This document shows, one piece after another, positions 37,501 to 46,109 of a stretch of 64,000 bases of DNA (the first letter of the stretch is position 1; the number at the start of each line of letters is the position of its first letter). This DNA is from Bog-756 sp963839925 (GTDB taxonomy: Bacteria > Actinomycetota > Acidimicrobiia > Acidimicrobiales > RAAP-2). Where the stretch lies: positions 620,001 to 684,000 of the forward strand of contig CAWIWV010000002.1 of the NCBI GenBank assembly GCA_963839925.1, in the 5' to 3' direction. Under the pieces are notes generated by a model that had not been told where the DNA came from, did not search any database, and worked only from the letters and a program-made list of their open reading frames with translations. A program made the translations under genes and the position numbers.

Positions 37501-38271
37501 TCAGCTCCCGAGCTGCTTCATCTGCTCCAGAACGAGGTCAGGGGTCGGCGACACCAACTCGCCGACGACTCTGCCGTCGGCCAGGAACACCACCCGGTCG
37601 GCGAACGAGGCGCCGCGAGGGTCGTGGGTCACCATGACGATCGACTGGTTGAAGTCGGTGACCGAACGACGGAGGAAGCCCAACATCTCGATCGACGAGT
37701 TCGAGTCGAGGTTGCCGGTCGGCTCGTCGGCGAAGATGAGGTCGGGTCGGCGGATGAGGGCGCGGGCACACGCGGTCCTCTGTTGCTGCCCACCGGACAT
37801 CTCGGTCGGGCGATGGGAGAGCCGGTCGCGGATCCCGAGTTGCTCGACCAGGTAGTCGAACCAGCCCCGGTCGATCTTCACTCCGGCGAGATCCGAGGGG
37901 AGGGTGATGTTCTCCTCCGCGGTCAGGGTCGGCACCAGGTTGAAGGACTGGAAGACGAAGCCGATCTTGTCGCGGCGCATCTGGGTGAGCCCGGCGTCGT
38001 CGAGCAGACCGATCTCGGTGTCGCCTACGAACGTGTGACCCGAGGTCGGGGTGTCCAATCCGGCCATGCAGTGCATGAGCGTCGACTTCCCCGAGCCCGA
38101 GGGCCCCATCACCGCGGTGAACCGGCCGCGCTCGAACTCGACGTCGATGCCGTCGAGAGCTCGAACCACCGCATCGCCGCGCCCATAGGTCTTGACGAGG
38201 TCGGTGGCGCGTGCCGCCGGCGAGCGGGGCGCGTCGATCGGCTGGCCCGGTATCTGATCGGTCAAGGTCAT
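37501..38271 (-). CDS. ABC transporter ATPase (LolD/MacB type)
   Basis: The 256-residue protein has Walker A GPSGSGKST, Q-loop FVFQSFNLVPTL, signature MSGGQQQRTACARAL, Walker B LIFADEPTGNLD and switch His in VMVTHDPR. The DEPTGNLDS form is diagnostic for the MacB/LolD class, which pairs with FtsX-like permeases; the partner follows one base later. ATG 38271 is preceded by AGGGAG. The open frame continues upstream but lacks family similarity. The cargo could be a lipid, peptide or lipoprotein. Confidence 0.88.
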   Translation of the reverse strand: MTLTDQIPGQPIDAPRSPAARATDLVKTYGRGDAVVRALDGIDVEFERGRFTAVMGPSGSGKSTLMHCMAGLDTPTSGHTFVGDTEIGLLDDAGLTQMRRDKIGFVFQSFNLVPTLTAEENITLPSDLAGVKIDRGWFDYLVEQLGIRDRLSHRPTEMSGGQQQRTACARALIRRPDLIFADEPTGNLDSNSSIEMLGFLRRSVTDFNQSIVMVTHDPRGASFADRVVFLADGRVVGELVSPTPDLVLEQMKQLGS

Positions 38272-38345
38272 CGAACTCCCTACCCTCCAGGTTGAGGTGG
38301 ACGGTCCGTCGGTTGGGGAGAGTGGCCGCACTCGGGGATCCGATG

Positions 38346-38783
38346 CTACTGGTGGACGTCGCGGTGAGTGCGGCGGTGGTCGTGCCCTTCGGCGCGCCGC
38401 CAGAGGAACAGCCCGACCAGCACCAGGATCAGCCACGGAACGTGGACGTAGGGGGAGCTCCAAGCGGCGGCCAGCAACACGACGGCCATGAGGAGGACGA
38501 GAGGGATCCACCGGCGCCGGCGTTGCCGGGGTGGCGGGGCCTCGTCGACCAGCGGGGGGAGATCGTCGAAGAGCCCGCCGAGGTCTCCCCGGGTGGTCGC
38601 TCCCATCGCCCTGTCGAGGCGGGCCTTGAACTCGAACTGGTCGAGCCTGCCGTCGGCGTAGTGGCGAGAGAGCTTTTCGGCCACGTCGTTGCGCTCGGCG
38701 TCCGAGGCGCGGAGGTCGCCGCCGGAATACCCGATCGAGCGTGCCCGGTAGCCCGGATACGGGGGATCCCATCGACAGCGCAT
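38346..38783 (-). CDS. DUF1707 domain membrane protein
   Basis: This 145-residue protein has the DUF1707 module at about residues 24-75: LRASDAERNDVAEKLSRHYA, then GRLDQFEFKARLDRAM and TRGDLGGLFDDLP. The C-terminus has two hydrophobic helices (about 90-108 and 110-127) and a His/Arg-rich tail. DUF1707 often occurs with PspC-type envelope-stress proteins, as here. It may tether the module to the membrane; a molecular function is not known. Confidence 0.82.
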   Translation of the reverse strand: MRCRWDPPYPGYRARSIGYSGGDLRASDAERNDVAEKLSRHYADGRLDQFEFKARLDRAMGATTRGDLGGLFDDLPPLVDEAPPPRQRRRRWIPLVLLMAVVLLAAAWSSPYVHVPWLILVLVGLFLWRRAEGHDHRRTHRDVHQ

Positions 38784-38828
38784 GTCAGTCCTTTCGGTTC
38801 GGTCGGGTCGGAGCGGTGGAGAGGACGT

Positions 38829-39185
38829 TCACCGTGCCCACTCGTGGGCGAGCACCTGCTCGGCCACCGACTGTCCGGACTCCTCCTCGGGGATGAGTAG
38901 CCATCCCGCCAGATAGAGCGGAACCGCGAGCCCTCCGAGGAGTGCCAAGAGGGCGAAACCGATCCGGACCCACGTCGGGTCCAGATCGAAGTAGTCGGCC
39001 AGCCCGGCCGCGACGCCGGCCACCATCTTTCCTTCGCGGCGACGGTGGAGTCGGAGAACGGGGCCGGTCGTCCCAGGTCCGGGATCGGTGGTTGTGCTGG
39101 TGGTGCTGGTGGTGCTGTCGCCGCTGTCGCTGTCTGGCGATGCACCCGGGTCCGCTTGTGAGGGAGGGGGGGTCGATGAGTCCAT
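38829..39185 (-). CDS. PspC-domain protein
   Basis: The 118-residue protein has a Ser/Thr/Pro-rich N-terminus (1-45) and a single PspC domain (about 50-100). The domain contains GKMVAGVAAGLADYFDLDPT followed by two hydrophobic helices ending AGWLLIPEE. PspC proteins sense or respond to membrane stress. It is divergent from a histidine kinase that carries its own PspC domain, so both probably belong to one envelope-stress circuit. Confidence 0.84.
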   Translation of the reverse strand: MDSSTPPPSQADPGASPDSDSGDSTTSTTSTTTDPGPGTTGPVLRLHRRREGKMVAGVAAGLADYFDLDPTWVRIGFALLALLGGLAVPLYLAGWLLIPEEESGQSVAEQVLAHEWAR

Positions 39186-39345
39186 GTACCCAGTGTGCGA
39201 GACAGCCGCATCGCCGGGTATCCGGCATCACCCTGATCGGTCCCTGACCCACGTGCGGGTCGATCGGGGAGATCCCTGATGGATGGGGACGGCCTGGTTG
39301 CGCGAGCATTTTGAGTACACCCACCCGAACGATCTCGGGGGAACC

Positions 39346-40773
39346 GTGCCCGCTGCCACCGATCCAGAGCCCTCCTCGCCTCCTCGACACTCCGATCCCG
39401 ATCCCTCGGCGTCGGAGTGTCGGCGACCGAGCTGGGGGCATACCGACTGGACCGACTGGCGCGAGTGGACCGACTGGCGAACGTGGAGCGACTGGCGAGC
39501 CTGGAGCGACGGCTGGCCCGGGCGGCGCCGACGGACCCACCGACGCTTTCACGGGCCACTCCGGAGGAGCTCGGATACCCGGGTGCTCGCCGGCGTCTGT
39601 GGCGGCATCTCCGAGGCCACCGGCTTCGACGTCACCCTGGTCCGGATCGTCATCGTGTTGCTCTGCGTCGGAAGCGGCGTCGGCATCGCGGTCTACGCGC
39701 TGGCCTGGCTCCTCCTCCCCCTCCAGGGCGAGCGCTCGACCATCTTCACCCGGGCGATCACCGACAGGCGGGGGATACGCCTGGTCATCGCCACCATCCC
39801 GCTCTTCGTGGTGGTCCAGGTGCTCGCAGACGGCTTGCACATGGGCTACCTCGGTGGGATCAGCTGGCCGGTCTTTCTGGCGTTCGGCGTCGCGATCCTG
39901 ATCCGTCGGAACGCGAGTGACGGTGAGCGGGTATGGATCAACAGCGATCTGATGCCGATGCTCCGCCCCGGCGACCGCCAGTACCGCCGGGGAACGCTCC
40001 TTGCGAGACTCGGGACCGCGGTGGTGCTCGGGATCGTCGGCGGGCTGATTCTGGTCTCGGGTCACACGCCGAGCCATGTGCCCTGGCGTCCGGTTGCAGG
40101 CGTCCTGCTGGTGATCGCGGCGATCGTGGTCGTCTTCGGCCCGTGGTGGCTCTCGTTGGTCCGCGACCTGATGTCGGAACGCCAGGCACGTGCACGAGCC
40201 GAAGAGCGGGCCGAGATGGCAGCCCACATCCACGACTCGGTCCTCCAGACCCTCGCCCTCATCCAACGCGGCGCGGACGACCCGCAGCAGGTGGTGCGGC
40301 TGGCCCGTGCGCAAGAACGCGACCTCCGCTCGTGGTTGTTCGAGGGACGAGCCCCCGGCGGCATCGGAAAGGAAGCATCGACCCTTGCCGAGGGGGTCGA
40401 CCTGATCCAAGGCCAGGTCGAGGCAGACCACGGGATCACGGTCCACGTCGTGATGGTCGGGGACTGCGCACTCGACGACGGGATGCGGGCCCTGCTCGAC
40501 GCCTCCCGCGAGGCCACCGTCAACGCGGCGAAGTGGTCGGACGCGCAGCAGGTCTCGATCTACTGCGAAGTCGACGGGAGCTCGGTCATGGTCTACGTCC
40601 GCGATCGGGGCCGCGGGTTCGATCCGGAGGCCGTGCCCGCGGACCGCCAGGGCATCGCCTCCTCGATCTGTGCCCGGATGGCCAGGTTCGGTGGCTCGGC
40701 GATCATCCGGTCGGCTCCCGGCGAAGGAGCAGAGGTCGAGCTCTCGATGCCGAAGCGCGAGCTGGTCGCGTGA
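39346..40773 (+). CDS. PspC-domain sensor histidine kinase
   Basis: A Trp-rich repeat (39442-39516) precedes a PspC domain (DTRVLAGVCGGISEATGFDV). Several TM helices follow, with an ArgGluArg-rich linker, then the dimerisation helix AAHIHDSVLQTLALIQR with the phospho-acceptor His near residue 296 and an ATPase domain (EATVNAAKWSDA, DRGRGFDPEA). This is the NarL-type kinase layout known from actinobacterial PspC kinases. GTG 39346, after CGGGGGAACC, is preferred; ATG 39283 in the same frame is the alternative. Its stop overlaps the response regulator start (GTGA). Confidence 0.86.
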   Translation: MPAATDPEPSSPPRHSDPDPSASECRRPSWGHTDWTDWREWTDWRTWSDWRAWSDGWPGRRRRTHRRFHGPLRRSSDTRVLAGVCGGISEATGFDVTLVRIVIVLLCVGSGVGIAVYALAWLLLPLQGERSTIFTRAITDRRGIRLVIATIPLFVVVQVLADGLHMGYLGGISWPVFLAFGVAILIRRNASDGERVWINSDLMPMLRPGDRQYRRGTLLARLGTAVVLGIVGGLILVSGHTPSHVPWRPVAGVLLVIAAIVVVFGPWWLSLVRDLMSERQARARAEERAEMAAHIHDSVLQTLALIQRGADDPQQVVRLARAQERDLRSWLFEGRAPGGIGKEASTLAEGVDLIQGQVEADHGITVHVVMVGDCALDDGMRALLDASREATVNAAKWSDAQQVSIYCEVDGSSVMVYVRDRGRGFDPEAVPADRQGIASSICARMARFGGSAIIRSAPGEGAEVELSMPKRELVA

Positions 40774-41423
40774 ACGACCGGCGGCCACGCATCTTCTTGG
40801 TCGACGACCACGCGATGTTCCGGTCCGGGGTGCGGGCCGAGCTGGGCGACGCGGTCGAGGTGATCGGTGAGGCGGACGAGGTGGAAGCCGCGGTCGAGCT
40901 CATCAACGAACGGGTCCCCGACGTCGTGCTCCTCGACGTCCATCTCCCCGGTGGAGGGGGCCAGGCGGTGATCCAGGGGGTCGCGCCGCACCATCCGGAG
41001 GTGCAGTTCCTCGCTCTTTCCGTTTCGGACGCACCCGAAGACGTGATCGCGGTCATCCGTGCGGGCGCGCGGGGCTATCTCACCAAGACCATCTCGGGGG
41101 AGGAGCTGCTCCAGGCGGTGCACCGGGTCGGTGCAGGCGATGCGGTGTTCTCGCCCCGACTCGCCGGATTCGTGCTCGACGCATTCGCCGGGAACGCCGA
41201 CGCCATGACCCCGGGTCTCGATCCGGAACTCGACCAGCTCTCGCCCCGGGAGCGCGAGGTGCTCCGGCTGATCGCCCGCGGTTACACCTACAAGGAAGTG
41301 GCCCGGGACCTGGTCATCTCGGCGAAGACGGTGGAGTCACACGTCTCGTCGGTCCTCCGAAAACTGCAGCTCTCGACCAGGCACGAGCTCACCAAATGGG
41401 CCACCGACCGACGCCTGGTGTGA
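40770..41423 (+). CDS. NarL/FixJ-family response regulator
   Basis: The 217-residue protein has a receiver domain with VDDHAMF (acidic pocket, Asp12-13), phospho-acceptor Asp56 in VVLLDVHLPG and Lys in YLTKTIS. A LuxR-type HTH starts at LSPREREVLRLIARGYTYKE near residue 152. The GTG start overlaps the kinase stop by 4 bases, so the pair is co-translated. It probably activates the neighbouring PspC/DUF1707 genes, but no operator was identified. Confidence 0.9.
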   Translation: MNDRRPRIFLVDDHAMFRSGVRAELGDAVEVIGEADEVEAAVELINERVPDVVLLDVHLPGGGGQAVIQGVAPHHPEVQFLALSVSDAPEDVIAVIRAGARGYLTKTISGEELLQAVHRVGAGDAVFSPRLAGFVLDAFAGNADAMTPGLDPELDQLSPREREVLRLIARGYTYKEVARDLVISAKTVESHVSSVLRKLQLSTRHELTKWATDRRLV

Positions 41424-41443
41424 CCAGCCGATCTCCCATTTTC

Positions 41444-41461
41444 GACGAACGACCGTTCGTC
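41444..41461. promoter_or_regulatory. LexA-type SOS box
   Basis: GACGAAC-GACC-GTTCGTC is a dyad whose core CGAAC-N4-GTTCG (41446-41459) matches the actinobacterial LexA consensus TCGAAC-N4-GTTCGA at every position except the outermost base on each side. It lies about 70 bases before the Rpf/transglycosylase-like gene and 20 bases after the response regulator stop. There is no T-run, so a terminator is unlikely. Confidence 0.6.
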
Positions 41462-41531
41462 AAAGCCCGCCTGCAGCCCAACCAGGGGGTTTGTCCGAGG
41501 CAGATGCGAACCACTAGCTTCTTACGCCATC

Positions 41532-42641
41532 GTGTTTCGAGCCTGGTTGCCAGCGATGGCATCGAGCGCAAGAGCCCCCCGGCGGTCCGCCAAACTGGCG
41601 CTGCTGCTTTCGGTTCTGGTCGCATCTACTTCTTTGACGGTGATCCTCTGTCCTGGGGCGGCCGTTGCCGACCAGGTGGCTGATCTCAAGGCACAGGCGA
41701 CGACCCTCTCCCAGCAGCTGATCGAAGAACAGTTGCAGGCCGACGCCTACCAGCAGCAGTACTCGGTGATCACCGCCAAGATCGCAGCCGGTGCCCAGAC
41801 CATCGCCCGGCTGAATCGACAGATCGTCCTCGATCAAGACCTGATCACCCGAAAGAGCAACACCGTCGGCCATGAGGCGATCGCGGCCTACACCGACTAC
41901 GGCTCTCAGCCGTCCGGGGCGGAGGGCGCCATCTTCGGAGGTAACCAGGAATCGGTGGAGGCCGCCAGCGAGTACTCCGGCATCGCAGTCGGCAACATCA
42001 CGACCGCGGTCGACCAACTCCGGACCGCGAGACGGACCCTCCGGGCCGGCGAAACCGCGCTCCAGCAACAGCAGGCGATCGCCCGGACCGATCAGAGCCG
42101 CGAAGCCAACTACCTCAGCGAGGCGCACGCGACTGAGGCCCGGTTGGAAGCCTCGCGTTCCCGGGTCACCGGGCAGCTGGCGACGGCCATCGCCAACCAG
42201 GCTGCGGCCCAGGACGCGGCAGCGGCTGCGGCGATCGCTGCCGCACAGCACAACGGTGCTTCGAGCTCCAACTCGGGCGCTGGGTCCGTCGCGGCGGTGG
42301 CCTCGTCTGCCCCGGCCTCTCCGGCCTCTCCGGCCTCTCCCGCCTCTGCCGGCGTTGGTGGTGGTGCGACCAGCGACCCTGCACTCAACCCGTTCCTGCA
42401 GTGCGTGGTGCAGGCCGAATCCGGTGGCGACTACAGCATCGTCTCGCCGAACGGCCTCTACATGGGCGCCTTCCAGTTCAGCCAATCGACGTGGAACGTG
42501 GCGGCCCAAGCTGCCGGTCTCCCCTCGCTGGTCGGAGTCCCACCCAACCTCGCCTCGAAGGCCGACCAGGACACCTTGGCGGTTGCCCTCTACGCGATGG
42601 ACGGCGAGCAGCCGTGGCTCGGAGACCGCTGCTCCGAGTGA
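41532..42641 (+). CDS. secreted coiled-coil protein with Rpf/transglycosylase-like C-terminal domain
   Basis: The 369-residue protein has a signal segment (about 20-46, ending GAAVADQ), a coiled-coil region (about 48-220) and an Ala/Ser/Pro linker with PAS triplets. A 79-residue domain begins CVVQAESGGDYS. That domain matches the resuscitation-promoting-factor/transglycosylase-like family (PF06737 type), with catalytic Glu296 and likely disulfide cysteines 291 and 366. It would cut peptidoglycan at the cell surface. The coiled coil resembles regulatory modules of wall hydrolases such as PcsB or RipA. A candidate SOS box precedes it. Confidence 0.84.
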   Translation: MFRAWLPAMASSARAPRRSAKLALLLSVLVASTSLTVILCPGAAVADQVADLKAQATTLSQQLIEEQLQADAYQQQYSVITAKIAAGAQTIARLNRQIVLDQDLITRKSNTVGHEAIAAYTDYGSQPSGAEGAIFGGNQESVEAASEYSGIAVGNITTAVDQLRTARRTLRAGETALQQQQAIARTDQSREANYLSEAHATEARLEASRSRVTGQLATAIANQAAAQDAAAAAAIAAAQHNGASSSNSGAGSVAAVASSAPASPASPASPASAGVGGGATSDPALNPFLQCVVQAESGGDYSIVSPNGLYMGAFQFSQSTWNVAAQAAGLPSLVGVPPNLASKADQDTLAVALYAMDGEQPWLGDRCSE

Positions 42642-42660
42642 GCTCCTGCTCCTGACATCC

Positions 42661-43101
42661 TCAGCGAAGGAGGCACTGGCCGGTCCCTTCGCAGATGTCA
42701 CATCCCGGCCCGCCGTCCCGAGCATGGGCCAGGCAGTGGTCGACCCGGTCCTCCACGATGTCCCCCAACAGGGGGTGCGGACCCAACGGTGCCGCCACCA
42801 GATGGCGGACGCCAGGGTGGCGCTGAGCGGCCTCGGCTGCGAGTGCGGGGATGTCCCGATCCCAGTGGTCGCCGGGCCAGAGGAAGTAGGGAGCGATCAC
42901 CACGAGCGTCGCGCCTGCGGCGACGCACGAATCGAAGGCAGCGCCGAGCGAGGGCTCGGCCAGCTCCATGTGGGCGGCCTCGACGATCCCGAACCTCCCT
43001 CGTTGCTTCCACTCCTCCACGAACGCCTCGTGCCGTCTGTTCGCATCAGCGCGGCGAGATCCGTGGTCGACGAGGACGACGCCCAACCGTTCGTCGCTCA
43101 T
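42661..43101 (-). CDS. sirohydrochlorin chelatase (CbiX-like)
   Basis: The 146-residue protein has VLVDHGSRRADANRRH near the start, with the first metal-binding His. IAPYFLWPGDHWDRDIPALA holds the second region, and APLGPHPLL follows. These are the family blocks of CbiX/SirB ferro- or cobaltochelatases, which insert Fe or Co into sirohydrochlorin for siroheme or cobalamin. The C-terminal CDICEGTGQCLLR adds four cysteines in the last 15 residues region and may bind a metal or cluster. It is convergent with the Rpf-like gene. Confidence 0.82.
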   Translation of the reverse strand: MSDERLGVVLVDHGSRRADANRRHEAFVEEWKQRGRFGIVEAAHMELAEPSLGAAFDSCVAAGATLVVIAPYFLWPGDHWDRDIPALAAEAAQRHPGVRHLVAAPLGPHPLLGDIVEDRVDHCLAHARDGGPGCDICEGTGQCLLR

Positions 43102-43178
43102 CAGCTCACCTCAGAATGTGGAGGTCGGGAGCCAGACGAGGTCACGGAGTGACCTTACGCTCCCCCCGGCAATTCGAT

Positions 43179-43610
43179 TCAGCGTGCGGTGATGTACTCC
43201 ATCAGCTCGCTGCGATCTCGCTCCAGGTCGTGGATGCGGCTCTTCACCACGTCCCCGATGCTCACGATGCCGACGAGCACGTCGCCCTCGACCACCGGGA
43301 TGTGGCGGATCCGGTGCTCGGTCATCAGGTTCATGATCGACTCGACATCGTCTTCCGCCGAACACACCCGGACCGAGGTCGACATGATCGAAGCCACCGG
43401 CTGCTCGAGAAGCTCTGTGTGCAGCTCGCTCAGGCATCGCACGATGTCACGCTCGGACACGATCCCTTCGATGTGCCGACCGTCCGGCGAGACGACGAGC
43501 GCACCGATCCGGTGACGCACCAGGTCGCCCACCGCCGAACCGACCGTCGCCTCGCTCGAGATGGTGGCGACCGCGGAGCCCTTCCCTCCCAGCAGGTCTG
43601 ATACAAGCAT
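43179..43610 (-). CDS. two-CBS-domain protein
   Basis: This 143-residue cytoplasmic protein consists of two CBS motifs: VGSAVGDLVRHRIGALVVS with GIVSERDIVR (first), and VESIMNLMTEHRIRHIPVVE with GIVSIGDVVK (second). Stand-alone CBS pairs bind adenine nucleotides such as AMP, ATP or NAD and act as energy sensors. ATG 43610 follows AAAGGGGGAAGG; a longer frame to 43727 has no such site. It resembles the actinobacterial hypoxic-response CBS protein class, but no dormancy genes lie nearby. Confidence 0.86.
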   Translation of the reverse strand: MLVSDLLGGKGSAVATISSEATVGSAVGDLVRHRIGALVVSPDGRHIEGIVSERDIVRCLSELHTELLEQPVASIMSTSVRVCSAEDDVESIMNLMTEHRIRHIPVVEGDVLVGIVSIGDVVKSRIHDLERDRSELMEYITAR

Positions 43611-43867
43611 GGCCTTCCCCCTTTCGAGGTGGTCCCTCGCGAGGCCGGTCACGTCTCTCGACCCCGGGACGCCATCTTCGCGCCCGAGCCCCGGAAATGG
43701 AACAGGGGCGCCCAAGTTGCAACGCAATCGACGGCTGATCGAGCGTCGAACGGCGCTTCCCCGAAAGCTCCACCTGCACGGTGACGGGGTGCCAAAGGAT
43801 GGATCGCCACCTCTCGGAACAGGATAAATACGCCGAAATGCGCGTCTGTTCCTCTACGCTTTGTGCA

Positions 43868-44462
43868 ATGTCCACAGCACGGGAGCATGCTCCTTCTCCG
43901 TCGGACCTGCGGAATCCGCCGGCTCCTCCCCGTCGAAGCCATCGGACCCGTCGCAGCACCGTCAATGGGCGCGCGGCGGCCGGCGATCACCTCGTCGAGG
44001 ACTCCGACGTGACCTACCTCGCCGACCGGAGCCTCCCGGGGTCGAAGGGCCGAATCGAGTCGATCGCGATCTCTCCCGCCGGCGTCTTCGTCGTCGGCAC
44101 CAAGGCCTTCAAGGGTCTCGTCCACACCCGGCGCCACGGACCGGTCGGCGACCTCGGGCCGGTCGAGCTCCATATCGGGAGGCGCAACTGCACCTCCACG
44201 ATCGAGGACTTGGTGCAGCAGGTGGATGCCGTGCGCGACGCGCTCGGTCGGGACGCCGTGGGAAACAGAGATGCCGGTCCAAGCAGTGCTCTGTCTCACC
44301 AGGGCGGAGTGGGGCTTCGCTTCGCCGATCGAGATCAGTCAGGTCTGGATCGGGTGGCCTCGACTGGTGGACCGCAAACTTCGCGGCCCGCAGTTGATGG
44401 ACCCGGCGACCGTCAACGAGGCAATCGAAACCGTGGACAGACTGCTCCCTTCGTCGCGCTGA
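43868..44462 (+). pseudogene. NERD-domain gene split by a +1 frameshift
   Basis: From ATG 43868 the frame encodes a nuclease-related (NERD) domain: DVTYLADRSLPGSKGRIESI, then AISPAGVFVVGTKAFKGLVH and TIEDLVQQVDAVRDALG. The rest of the domain continues one base further on in another frame: MPVQAVLCLTRAEWGFASP, ending RLLPSSR at 44462. The break lies within about 44245-44275. The intact product would be about 198 residues, normal for NERD proteins of unknown role. True mutation, sequencing insertion and +1 recoding are all possible; no slippery signal was recognised. Confidence 0.7.
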
Positions 44463-44576
44463 TCGACCCCGCTCCTTCCGTTCACACGCCTCTTCCCATC
44501 CCGACACGGAATGGAAACATCGTGTGGTTAGCCTCGGAGCCGACCACTCGAACATGTCTCACTCCGACGGGAGCCG

Positions 44577-46085
44577 ATGAGCGCAATCACTGGTCCCAGC
44601 CTCACCGACAAAGAGCACCAAGAGCACACGAGGGAGACCCGGTCGACACATGCCGCGGCACCTCTCCCGCCCCATGTGGTGGTCCTGTTCGGGGCCACCG
44701 GCGATCTGTCGCGCCGGAAGCTCCTGCCCGGGCTGCTCCGGCTTTCCCACGCGGGGCTTCTCCCCGACGCCCTCATCGTGGGGACCTCTCTGGAGCAGTT
44801 GGAAGAGCCCGAGTTTCACGAGTTCGCGTACGCCGCGTGCCGCGAGTTCGCCAAGCAGGACATCGTCGAGGCGCACTGGGAGAGCTTCCGGTCGCGGCTC
44901 CACTTCGTCTCCCAGGCTCACGGGCCGGACGGTCTGGCCGAAGCGGTGTCCAGGGCCGAGCAGAAGCTTGGGGGTGAAGCCCGTCGGCTCCACTACCTGA
45001 GCATCCCGCCCGCGGCGGCCGAGTCGGTTGTCCAGCACCTTGGCGAGGCCTCGTTGGTGGACCGCTCCCGGATCATCATGGAGAAACCGTTCGGCACGGA
45101 TCTCGCATCGGCCCGTGGGCTCAACGACACGGTGCACCAGGTCTTTCCGCCCGAGCAGGTCTACCGGATCGACCACTTCCTCGGGAAGGAAGCCGCCCAG
45201 AACATCCTCGCCTTCCGGTTCGCCAACGGCCTCTTCGAGCCGATCTGGAACCGGGGCCACATCGACCACGTCCAGATCGACGTCCCCGAGACCCTGTCGG
45301 TCGACTCCCGCGCCGGCTTCTACGAGGGCACCGGAGCGTTTCGTGACATGGTGGTCACCCACCTCTTTCAGGTGATGGCGTTCATGGCGATGGAACCGCC
45401 GACGTCGCTCGAGCCCCGATCCATCAGCGAGGAGAAGAACAAGGTCTTCCGATCGATGAAACCGATCGACCCGGCCAATGTGGTGCGCGGCCAGTACGAC
45501 GGGTACCGCTCGATCCCCGGCGTCGCCCCTGACTCTCGAACCGAGACCTTCATCGCCCTCAAGTGCGAGATCGACAACTGGCGGTGGGCCGGCGTTCCGT
45601 TCTACCTGCGGACCGGCAAGAACATGGCCCAGGGTGCACGGATCATCTCCATCGCCTTCCGCGAGCCACCCAAGAGCATGTTCCCGGCGGGTTCGGGCAT
45701 CGGGGCCCAGGGTCCCGACCACCTCACCTTCGACCTGGCCGACTCGTCCAAGCTCTCGCTCTCCTTCTACGGCAAACGACCCGGGCCGGGCATGCAGCTG
45801 GACAAGCTCAGTCTCCAGTTCGCACTGCACGAGACCGGCCAGGAGGTCGACGTGCTCGAAGCCTACGAACGGCTCATCCACGACGCGATGAGCGGGGACC
45901 ACACGTTGTTCACTGCAGCAGACGACATCGAACGGCTGTGGGAGCTCTCGAGCGCGTTGCTCGAGGATCCACCGGGAGTCGAGCCCTACGCCCCGGGGAC
46001 CTGGGGGCCCTCGAGCATCAACGAGCTCATCGCTCCGAACACCTGGCGACTCCCCTTCGAGCGGGGCTGGCGCGAGCCGGACTGA
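44577..46085 (+). CDS. zwf: glucose-6-phosphate 1-dehydrogenase
   Basis: The 502-residue enzyme has FGATGDLSRRKLLP (nucleotide site, about 38-51), MEKPFGTD, and the diagnostic active-site block YRIDHFLGKEAAQN with Asp199 and catalytic His200. Length and motifs are normal. It catalyses the first step of the oxidative pentose-phosphate route and would supply NADPH or, in this class, reduced F420-independent cofactor. The ATG follows GGGAGCCG. No gnd or opcA is adjacent. The first 30 residues are poorly conserved, so a later start is possible. Confidence 0.92.
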   Translation: MSAITGPSLTDKEHQEHTRETRSTHAAAPLPPHVVVLFGATGDLSRRKLLPGLLRLSHAGLLPDALIVGTSLEQLEEPEFHEFAYAACREFAKQDIVEAHWESFRSRLHFVSQAHGPDGLAEAVSRAEQKLGGEARRLHYLSIPPAAAESVVQHLGEASLVDRSRIIMEKPFGTDLASARGLNDTVHQVFPPEQVYRIDHFLGKEAAQNILAFRFANGLFEPIWNRGHIDHVQIDVPETLSVDSRAGFYEGTGAFRDMVVTHLFQVMAFMAMEPPTSLEPRSISEEKNKVFRSMKPIDPANVVRGQYDGYRSIPGVAPDSRTETFIALKCEIDNWRWAGVPFYLRTGKNMAQGARIISIAFREPPKSMFPAGSGIGAQGPDHLTFDLADSSKLSLSFYGKRPGPGMQLDKLSLQFALHETGQEVDVLEAYERLIHDAMSGDHTLFTAADDIERLWELSSALLEDPPGVEPYAPGTWGPSSINELIAPNTWRLPFERGWREPD

Positions 46086-46109
46086 AACGAGTCATCGGTC
46101 GCAGAGCGC

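Noticed and set aside
41444..41461. Rho-independent terminator after the response regulator
   Set aside because: The stem is short, not GC-rich at its base, and no T-run follows on either strand.
43781..44977. Continuous 398-codon frame through the NERD region into zwf
   Set aside because: Only its first part is NERD-like; after about 44270 the conserved sequence continues in another frame, and the rest overlaps zwf.
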